27,101 nucleotides of DNA from a virus. Both the position numbers and the translations under genes were made by a program. The notes beneath the pieces were generated by a model. The model saw only the letters and a program-made list of their open reading frames with translations, had not been told where the DNA came from and did not search any database. Positions 21,986 through 27,101 of the stretch are shown here, piece after piece; within the stretch, counting starts at the first letter, position 1; every line of letters starts with the position of its first letter. The stretch lies in IMG/VR virus record IMGVR_UViG_3300047553_000152, positions 1 through 27,101 of that record; one strand, written 5' to 3'.

Positions 21986-23383
21986 GTGAAGTCACTAGAT
22001 GAAAAGAAACTTCTTGCAAGAATGTCCAGAAACATGGGGCAACCCGATCTGGCATTAGAGGAATCAATCCGCAAAGAAGAAGCTTTAATCGAGAACCTAT
22101 TCAGGCTCAAAGAGATTCAGCCTATACAACCTTCGATTCCTATTCTTAAGGAAGAACTACCCAAGCCTGCTAAGACTAACATAGTTCCCAAAGAACAGGA
22201 ACTGATCAAGCAAACTGTAGCAGCAATATCAAGTCCAAAGTTTGCCAAGTCTGCAATACCAGATCTGCAATCTAAAGAGATAGAAGGCTTGCGCAAACAG
22301 ATAGCTGACATCGTACAGAAACTTGGTACAATGTCATGGGGTAGTGGTGGTACTGGTGTTGTTAGATTCCTTGATCTAGATGATCATCAGCACCCAGAAG
22401 ATGTAAAGTACCTAAAGTTCAACACAAATGGACCAGACGTAGATCCACCAGATGGTTCTATTTCTTGGAATCCTGCTGAAGAATGTATGGATGTACATCA
22501 ACCAGACGGAACGACGCTTCAGGTTGGTCTAGAAAATTATATTAGAGTCAAGAATATAACGGGTAGTGTTCTTCCTTCTGGTACAGTTGTTCGATTTACT
22601 GGAATTAATGGTGGAGCAAATCCTACTGCTGGACCACTAACCGCAAACTCTACGTTTAATCCTGTCTACACTATTGGTGTGATGACTGAGAGTCTAGCCA
22701 ACAATGATACTGGCAGAGCTACTACATTCGGTAAAGTCAGAGAAATAGACACAACGGGAACTTCTGTCGGCGAAACTTGGTTGGTGGGTGATATTCTATT
22801 TGCTCATCCAGGTATTGCTGGCGCATTGACGAAAGACCAGCCGACTGCTCCTAATGTTGCTGTTACTATTGCTGCCGTGACGAAAGTTGGCGTAACAGAC
22901 GGTGAACTCCTTGTTCGCCCAGAAATCAGACCTAGACTCTATTACGGATCATTTTCTGCCACAAACAATCAACCATTAACAGACGCGTCTACTGCATACA
23001 CGGTTAATATTGATACTGTCAATTTCGCCAGCGGTCACCGCATAGGCGCAAACAACGATATTATATCAGACTATCATGGATTGTTTAAGTATGATGTGAA
23101 CTACAACGTAACATCGTCAAACTCAAGTAGAACATATGTCTATATGTGGATTAGAAAAAATAATGTTGATCAGCCCAACACTGCCTTGAGATTTTCTATC
23201 GAAAGTAATGGTGGCGAAGCTGTTCCGCACGCATCTTATACTGTTTCTATGCAACCAGGCGATCAAGTGCAATTGATGGTTGCAGCGGATAAAACTAGCG
23301 TGAGTTTGTTGGCTAGTGCTGCCACTGCGTTTAGCCCAAGATCTCCTGCGGCATTGATTACTGTATCACAAATCAACCAATAA
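21986..23383 (+). CDS. Virion structural or fibre-like protein
   Basis: A 465-residue protein with a GTG start and a strong GAGGAAG site that overlaps the previous stop. Residues 1-115 are helical and Pro/Glu-rich, likely a virion attachment coil, followed by a WGSGGTG turn. Residues about 180-315 (YIRVKNITGSVLPSGTVVRF ... GRATTFGKVREIDTTG ... GELLVRPEI) match a beta-sandwich repeat common in phage fibre and decoration proteins. Residues about 320-465 (YYGSFSATNNQPL, FKYDVNYNV, VYMWIRKNN, MQPGDQVQLMV) look like a C1q/TNF-type jelly roll that often ends receptor-binding or decoration proteins. Whether it sits on the head, neck or tail cannot be told. Confidence 0.8.
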   Translation: MKSLDEKKLLARMSRNMGQPDLALEESIRKEEALIENLFRLKEIQPIQPSIPILKEELPKPAKTNIVPKEQELIKQTVAAISSPKFAKSAIPDLQSKEIEGLRKQIADIVQKLGTMSWGSGGTGVVRFLDLDDHQHPEDVKYLKFNTNGPDVDPPDGSISWNPAEECMDVHQPDGTTLQVGLENYIRVKNITGSVLPSGTVVRFTGINGGANPTAGPLTANSTFNPVYTIGVMTESLANNDTGRATTFGKVREIDTTGTSVGETWLVGDILFAHPGIAGALTKDQPTAPNVAVTIAAVTKVGVTDGELLVRPEIRPRLYYGSFSATNNQPLTDASTAYTVNIDTVNFASGHRIGANNDIISDYHGLFKYDVNYNVTSSNSSRTYVYMWIRKNNVDQPNTALRFSIESNGGEAVPHASYTVSMQPGDQVQLMVAADKTSVSLLASAATAFSPRSPAALITVSQINQ

Positions 23384-23392
23384 GGAACCAAA

Positions 23393-23695
23393 ATGAGAGT
23401 AGCTGTAGCTCTCGCTATGTTTTTGTTGACTTCTTGTGATGGACATTTTAGATACCCTTGCCAAGATCCACAGAACTTTGGCAAAGCAGAGTGTAATCCT
23501 CCATTGTGCGAACTCAATGGTGAGTGCACGAAAGATCTAATCAATAAAGATTTGTCTGAAGATAAGGTCGAACAAATCACTGAGGTTGTCCCAGACAACC
23601 CAGACGAAGAAACGAATGGGATGAATCGTATGCTGAAGATGGAAGCACCTACGAGTGAAGTGATAGAATCAATTGAAGGAGAAGTAAATGAGTGA
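23393..23695 (+). CDS. Small phage lipoprotein
   Basis: A 100-residue protein with a good AAGGAA site before its ATG. MRVAVALAMFLLTSC is a lipoprotein signal with Cys15 as the acylated residue. The mature part has four more cysteines in a conserved-looking stretch (FRYPCQDP, ECNPPLC, GEC) that may form two disulphides in the periplasm, and an acidic tail. I recall similar FRYPCQDP lipoproteins in many marine T4-like phages. A superinfection-exclusion or lysis-linked role is possible. It overlaps the next membrane-protein gene by 8 bases. Confidence 0.8.
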   Translation: MRVAVALAMFLLTSCDGHFRYPCQDPQNFGKAECNPPLCELNGECTKDLINKDLSEDKVEQITEVVPDNPDEETNGMNRMLKMEAPTSEVIESIEGEVNE

Positions 23696-23978
23696 GAATC
23701 GTTATACAGCCGAAGAATTGCAAGCCAGACTGCGGTTCACTATCGGCATATGTTTGGCGCTAACGCTATCGGGTATCGTATTCGTTGTTCTGTACTCCCT
23801 GATATTCGTCACTCAACCAATTGGTGTACAGTCTCCTAACGATGCTGAGTTCTTCAAACTCATCACACCTATTGCTACTTTCTTGACTGGTATTCTCTCT
23901 GGTATTATGCTTGGACCAAAATCACCAGAGGAGAAGAAGCCAGAAGAGCCAAAACTCTCTGATGATGAGATTGCGTAA
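23688..23978 (+). CDS. Two-segment membrane protein, holin candidate 1
   Basis: A 96-residue protein with GAAGGAG upstream of its ATG. Two hydrophobic segments (about 19-41 and 56-75) are joined by a short loop VQSPNDAEFF; the tail is charged (KSPEEKKPEEPK). With the endolysin two genes downstream, a holin or lysis regulator is the best guess. It resembles the next protein in topology and in the ND-x-x-F(F/E)-x-(L/I)I-x-P motif leading into the second membrane segment. Confidence 0.65.
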   Translation: MSENRYTAEELQARLRFTIGICLALTLSGIVFVVLYSLIFVTQPIGVQSPNDAEFFKLITPIATFLTGILSGIMLGPKSPEEKKPEEPKLSDDEIA

Positions 23979-24202
23979 TGATTCCAGATAGAGACAAGGT
24001 AATCGACCTGATTCTTTTAATCACTGTCATCACTCTTGCTCTAATCTGCGTTTCCGTGACTGTCGTTATGCTATATGGATTCTTTATCGACTCAGTTAGC
24101 AATGATAAAATATTTGAAATAATTGGACCAGCGTTCAGCACTGTGATTGGCGCGTTCGTTGGATTGATAGGTGGAATTAGTTTATCGAGTAAAAAATCAT
24201 GA
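23978..24202 (+). CDS. Two-segment membrane protein, holin candidate 2
   Basis: A 74-residue protein starting in the previous stop (TAATG). Membrane segments lie at about 9-33 and 48-69, with the loop SVSNDKIFEIIGPAF between them and a short basic end (SSKKS). It looks like a shortened relative of the preceding gene; a holin/antiholin pair is an inference from the layout. It is coupled by ATGA to the endolysin gene. Confidence 0.65.
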   Translation: MIPDRDKVIDLILLITVITLALICVSVTVVMLYGFFIDSVSNDKIFEIIGPAFSTVIGAFVGLIGGISLSSKKS

Positions 24203-24669
24203 GATTATCACCAAACTTTAGTCTGAAAGAACTGACATGGTCTGAAACTGCTATTCGTAGAGGCATAGACAATATGCCGAAGTACGAGCACTTGGAAAAT
24301 CTCAGGTTGGTTTGCTTGCATATACTGGAGCCAGTAAGAATACACTTTAAGCAACCAGTCACGATTAACTCTGGGTATCGCGGACCAGCTTTGAACAAGG
24401 CAGTTGGTGGATCAGCGAAGTCTCAGCATTGCAATGGTGAAGCTGTTGACTTTGAGATCGCTGGAATACCCAACCCAACGGTTGCGAAGTGGATTGCGGA
24501 GAACAGAGACTTTGATCAAATAATCTTGGAGTTCTACAATCCAAAAGAAGGACCAAACTCAGGTTGGGTTCATTGTAGTTATACAAACAAACGAGCCAAT
24601 AGAAAACAAATCCTTACTGCTGTCAGGGTGAAGGGAAAGACAGTATACATGCCAGGATTCGTAACATGA
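24199..24669 (+). CDS. M15-family peptidase endolysin
   Basis: A 156-residue zinc peptidase. The core is SGYRGPALNKAVGGSAKSQH with H77, GEAVD (D84), and a later WVHCSY (H125): the His, Asp and His zinc ligands of the D-Ala-D-Ala carboxypeptidase-like M15 fold (M15_3). It starts LSPNFSLKELTWSETA, the usual N-terminus of phage versions. There is no signal peptide, so release would need the holin. It should cleave peptide cross-links or stem peptides of peptidoglycan. All zinc ligands are present and the length is typical of small phage endolysins. Confidence 0.92.
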   Translation: MRLSPNFSLKELTWSETAIRRGIDNMPKYEHLENLRLVCLHILEPVRIHFKQPVTINSGYRGPALNKAVGGSAKSQHCNGEAVDFEIAGIPNPTVAKWIAENRDFDQIILEFYNPKEGPNSGWVHCSYTNKRANRKQILTAVRVKGKTVYMPGFVT

Positions 24670-25082
24670 AAAAGATTCTACTGTTAGCATTATTATTTGC
24701 TCCAGTTGCTCAAGCAGCGTATGATTGGAAGATCGTTCGTGCTGTAGACGGAGACACTGTTGAAGTTCAAGCTGATTGGCTCCCTAAAGAACTAGGTGAT
24801 ACAATCAAGATTCGTATCTATGGCGTAGACACCCCAGAAAAGGGTGGGCGCGCCCAGTGTGAGTCTGAAGCCAAGAAGGGAACCTCAGCAACTCAATTTA
24901 CCAACAAGATGATTGCCTCAGGCAAGAAGATTCAAGTTGACATTAAAGAGTGGGACAAGTTTGGCGGCAGAGTTCTTGGTGACATTATCGTGGATGGCAA
25001 GAGCCTCCGTACTGAACTGATTAAGAATGGTCTTGCCAGAGAATACTTTGGCGATGCTAAGAAGTCTTGGTGCCCTGTATGA
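24666..25082 (+). CDS. Exported thermonuclease (staphylococcal nuclease-like)
   Basis: A 138-residue protein with a cleavable signal peptide (MKKILLLALLFAPVAQA/A). The OB-fold nuclease core has VDGDTV, IRIYGVDTPE and FGGRVLGDI, which give R50, E58 and R102, matching the catalytic R35, E43 and R87 of staphylococcal nuclease. It ends LAREYFG and a terminal Cys; another Cys lies in the middle (RAQCESEA). It should degrade DNA or RNA in the periplasm with calcium. It is coupled by ATGA to the endolysin before and to the spanin after. A role in clearing DNA at lysis or against superinfecting DNA is possible. Confidence 0.93.
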   Translation: MKKILLLALLFAPVAQAAYDWKIVRAVDGDTVEVQADWLPKELGDTIKIRIYGVDTPEKGGRAQCESEAKKGTSATQFTNKMIASGKKIQVDIKEWDKFGGRVLGDIIVDGKSLRTELIKNGLAREYFGDAKKSWCPV

Positions 25083-25609
25083 TTCCCTTTATACCATTTC
25101 CGTACAAGGTTATAGCACTACTGCTAATTGTTGCTAGTGTGTTCTTTTATGGGTATAAGAAAGGAAGCGATCAGGCTGAAGTTGAGATTGCAAAGTATGA
25201 GTCCAAACTGAACGATCTAGCGATCAAGTTGGAACGTGAACAGGCAAATGTGAAGGAAAAGATAGTCACAGAGTTCGTAGACAAGATTCAGGTAGTGAAG
25301 GAGAAAGAGTATGTGTTCCTCAATCAAGCTAGCAACAATGTGCCTAGTCAGTATAACCTGTCTAATGGTTGGGTGTACCTCCATGACCAGGCAGCCACAT
25401 CTGGTATTCCCGAAGCCACCAGAAGTTCTGATGCGACCGCCTCAGACGTTAGAGACAATCAAGCCCTTGCCACAGTCGTCGCCAACTACTCAAGGTGCCT
25501 CCAGAACGCCCAACAACTAATCAGTCTGCAGGACTGGGTCATTAAAACTGACAATAGTATAAATACTACCAAACCCCAACAAGAACCATTAGAAAGAAAG
25601 GGTAAGTAG
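25079..25609 (+). CDS. Rz-like inner-membrane spanin subunit
   Basis: A 176-residue protein. The ATG at 25079 overlaps the nuclease stop (ATGA); an in-frame TTG at 25067 is less likely. One N-terminal signal anchor (about 8-26) is followed by a long charged coiled coil (EVEIAKYESKLNDLAIKLER), then a Ser/Ala/Asp-rich part and a CLQNAQQLISLQDWV helix. This is the layout of i-spanins (Rz), which span the periplasm and join an outer-membrane lipoprotein to break the outer membrane. The partner gene is embedded in it at 25311-25520. Confidence 0.82.
   Translation: MIPFIPFPYKVIALLLIVASVFFYGYKKGSDQAEVEIAKYESKLNDLAIKLEREQANVKEKIVTEFVDKIQVVKEKEYVFLNQASNNVPSQYNLSNGWVYLHDQAATSGIPEATRSSDATASDVRDNQALATVVANYSRCLQNAQQLISLQDWVIKTDNSINTTKPQQEPLERKGK
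25298..25303 (+). promoter_or_regulatory. Ribosome binding site of the embedded Rz1 gene
   Basis: AAGGAG, a perfect Shine-Dalgarno core, lies seven bases before the ATG at 25311 and inside the Rz coding frame. It supports independent translation of the embedded lipoprotein gene. Confidence 0.75.
25311..25520 (+). CDS. Rz1-like outer-membrane spanin lipoprotein, embedded in Rz
   Basis: A 69-residue protein in the +1 frame, wholly inside the Rz gene. The signal is CLVSITCLMVGC with Cys22 as the lipid-modified residue. The mature 48 residues are proline-rich (FPKPPEVLMRPPQTLETIKP), as is typical of o-spanins, and have no other domain. A strong ribosome binding site supports expression. It should be anchored in the outer membrane and fuse it with the inner membrane through Rz at the last step of lysis. 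The fully nested layout is that of lambda Rz/Rz1. Confidence 0.88.
   Translation: MCSSIKLATMCLVSITCLMVGCTSMTRQPHLVFPKPPEVLMRPPQTLETIKPLPQSSPTTQGASRTPNN
25558..25565 (+). promoter_or_regulatory. T4-type late promoter
   Basis: TATAAATA is an exact match to the T4 late-promoter consensus, read by the sigma factor gp55 on a clamp-loaded template. It lies in the 3' end of the Rz gene, 45 bases before the ATG at 25611, the right distance for a short leader. It is the only exact copy I found near a gene start. Confidence 0.5.
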
Positions 25610-25610
25610 A

Positions 25611-25967
25611 ATGGATGTCGAATCTCGTCTAGCTAAAATAGAATCTGAAATGGCAGCGATGAGAGAGAAGATCAGCTTCTTCTCTGTAATATACGATAAG
25701 TTCGACGCTACTTTAGAGAAGCTGGAAAGAATGATCGAAGACAGAAGATCAGATACAAACGAAGATCTAAAGGATGTCTATTCTAGAATAGAACACCTTG
25801 AGTCTAAACTCATGGACGAGATGAGTAAGTTGCGCTCAGATATGAAAGCTCAGCATCAGGTTGAGCAAGCCAAGATAGACGATCTGAATAAGTGGCGCTG
25901 GTTTGTTGTTGGAGCGTCAGCGGTCGTTGGATTCGTAATCTCCACGATCGTAAAGGTTTGGAAATAG
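25611..25967 (+). CDS. Tail-anchored coiled-coil membrane protein, lysis-linked
   Basis: A 118-residue protein. Residues 1-90 are an almost continuous charged coiled coil (RLAKIESEMAAMREKISFF at the start), and a single membrane segment lies at about 97-114 (WFVVGASAVVGFVISTIV) with a short KVWK end. This is the architecture of XhlA-like proteins and of some phage holin partners. I recall near relatives in other marine T4-like phages without an assigned role. It may be driven by the late promoter at 25558. It could be a holin, an antiholin or a membrane tether. Confidence 0.75.
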   Translation: MDVESRLAKIESEMAAMREKISFFSVIYDKFDATLEKLERMIEDRRSDTNEDLKDVYSRIEHLESKLMDEMSKLRSDMKAQHQVEQAKIDDLNKWRWFVVGASAVVGFVISTIVKVWK

Positions 25968-25971
25968 TCAC

Positions 25972-26000
25972 TTGCTATTTCATCTAGTATGCGGTATAAT
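25972..26000 (+). promoter_or_regulatory. Sigma70-like promoter upstream of the primase gene
   Basis: TTGCTA (25972-25977; four of six consensus bases) and TATAAT (25995-26000; six of six) are separated by exactly 17 bases. The gp61 ATG is at 26008, so transcription would start about at the ATG. No Shine-Dalgarno is seen between them. This points to an early or middle host-polymerase promoter giving a leaderless message. Confidence 0.55.
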
Positions 26001-26007
26001 ATGATGT

Positions 26008-27024
26008 ATGAGCGTATACATAGACAGAAAATTCTTGGGTCATGTTTCCCACAAACTTGAGCTATTCAAGCAGAAGAATAGTGACCTGTATAATTTCAGG
26101 TGCCCATTTTGCAATGACTCGCGCAAGAACAGGTCTAAAGCGCGTGGTTATGTTTATCGTAAAAGCAACGATTATTTCTATCGTTGCCATAACTGCGGTG
26201 TTAGCATTACTTTCGCTAACTTCCTCAAAGATATTGATCCGCATTCGCACCGACAATACACACTCGAGCGTTATTCAGCTGGAGCTTCCAAGCATGCACC
26301 TGTCAAGAAACCCGACTTCGAAGAACTAAAGGGTAATGCCTTCGCTCGATTTGCGGAGGCTGAGAAGAAGGTAGCTCTGCCTACAATCTCTGAGTTGCCA
26401 CCAGAGCATTATGCGCGCAAGTATATTGAGTCGCGCAAGATCCCAACTGAGTATTGGGACGAGATCCTGTATGCCGAGAAGTTCAAGACATTCCTAGACG
26501 AACAGTTCCCAGATCATGGAAAGGAAGATATTCCTGACGATGATCGTATTGTTCTGCTATATAAAAATGAGTCTGGTGAGGTGACCAACGTAGCTGGTCG
26601 CGCACTGGGTAATACCAAAATGCGTTATATCACGGTAAAGATTAAAGATGAGAAGAAACTCTTTGGCTTGCAACGAGTGCAAAAGAAAGATCGGATATAC
26701 GTCGTCGAAGGCCAGTTCGATTCGTTCTTTCTTCCTAATTGTGTTGCCAGTGGCGATAGTAATCTTTGCGGTGCTGCAGAGCATCTGAAGTCAGCCGATA
26801 CTGTGCTGGTATTCGATAATGAGCCAAGAAACAAAGACATCGTCAAGCAGATCGGTAAGGCTGTTGACGCTGGATATTCTATCGTCATCTACCCAGAGAC
26901 TGTAGAGCAGAAGGATATCAACGATATGGTGCTGGCTGGTGTAGATGTCAGAGCTCTGGTTGAGAGCAACATATATACAGGGCTGTCGGCGAAACTCAAG
27001 TTCATAACCTGGAAGAAGTGCTAA
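26008..27024 (+). CDS. 61: DNA primase subunit, T4 gp61 type
   Basis: A 338-residue primase (T4 gp61 has 342). The N-terminal zinc-binding module has CPFC (C32, C35) and CHNC (C60, C63; His61). The TOPRIM-like catalytic domain has YVVEGQFDS (E234) and VFDNEP (D270, E272), and a DINDMV stretch follows. It makes short RNA primers for the lagging strand and works with the gp41 helicase encoded at 8682. The ATG at 26008 has no clear ribosome binding site, and no in-frame alternative lies close by. The next gene starts in its stop codon (TAATG). Confidence 0.95.
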   Translation: MSVYIDRKFLGHVSHKLELFKQKNSDLYNFRCPFCNDSRKNRSKARGYVYRKSNDYFYRCHNCGVSITFANFLKDIDPHSHRQYTLERYSAGASKHAPVKKPDFEELKGNAFARFAEAEKKVALPTISELPPEHYARKYIESRKIPTEYWDEILYAEKFKTFLDEQFPDHGKEDIPDDDRIVLLYKNESGEVTNVAGRALGNTKMRYITVKIKDEKKLFGLQRVQKKDRIYVVEGQFDSFFLPNCVASGDSNLCGAAEHLKSADTVLVFDNEPRNKDIVKQIGKAVDAGYSIVIYPETVEQKDINDMVLAGVDVRALVESNIYTGLSAKLKFITWKKC

Positions 27025-27101
27025 TGTATCTAGATGACGTTCCTTATGAATACGAAGAAATCCCTATTACCGAAATCCGCGTTCGCCACTTCGGCGACAA
27101 G
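27024..27101 (+). CDS. Start of an unidentified gene, cut by the window end
   Basis: The ATG overlaps the primase stop (TAATG). The 26 visible codons (MYLDDVPYEYEEIPITEIRV, then RHFGDK) are open to the last base. They are too short to identify; the tight coupling to gene 61 supports a real gene. Confidence 0.5.
   Translation, partial: MYLDDVPYEYEEIPITEIRVRHFGDK

Overview
The window is a densely packed segment of a T4-like myovirus genome. All genes lie on the + strand, stops and starts often overlap (ATGA, TAATG), and there is no gene-free stretch longer than about 125 bases. The phage type is fixed by a family B DNA polymerase (gp43 type), UvsX recombinase, gp41 replicative helicase and gp61 primase. 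The spanin pair, the M15 endolysin and the dTDP-sugar genes point to a Gram-negative host. Several small proteins look like ones I know from marine or freshwater T4-like phages, but the host cannot be named from this sequence.

Layout. Bases 1-1974: end of a methyltransferase-like gene, two GT-A glycosyltransferase-like genes and a small conserved gene. 2007-2078: a CAU-anticodon tRNA, followed by a free-standing HNH endonuclease (2098-2661). 2666-11024: replication and recombination block (two small proteins, gp43, a third glycosyltransferase-like protein, a coiled-coil membrane protein, UvsX, a gp40-position protein that overlaps gp41, gp41, and an unknown). 11028-14401: sugar-nucleotide cassette (RmlB, RmlA, a 2OG-Fe(II) oxygenase and an RmlD-like reductase) with no recognisable RmlC. 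14436-21295: a module that looks like capsid-internal cargo. 21298-23383: small conserved proteins and a fibre-like structural protein with a beta-sandwich and a jelly-roll-like C-terminus. 23393-25967: a coupled envelope and lysis block (lipoprotein, two tandem holin-like proteins, M15 endolysin, exported nuclease, Rz with an embedded Rz1, and a tail-anchored coiled-coil protein). 26008-27024: gp61 primase behind its own sigma70-like promoter. The last 78 bases start another gene.

The most interesting part is 14436-21295. Three proteins begin with nearly the same decapeptide (MLKFK, then x, F/Y, L/V, S/N, E) and a fourth copy lies inside a long ORF. It closely resembles the N-terminal capsid-targeting sequence of the T4 internal proteins, which the gp21 prohead protease removes after hydrophobic-x-Glu. 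Two very long ORFs (660 and 734 residues) are built of small, mostly basic modules separated by such hydrophobic-x-E/A-or-S junctions; the 734-residue protein has seven copies of an EEVE-x-(V/I/L)-(D/E)-E linker. A ligase-like enzyme, an NMNAT-like plus P-loop enzyme and a Dps-like ferritin with an intact ferroxidase site carry the same kind of junction. I infer that this is a set of prohead-protease-processed polyproteins and enzymes packed in the head with the DNA. No protease or capsid gene lies in the window, so this remains a hypothesis supported by sequence pattern and T4 precedent.
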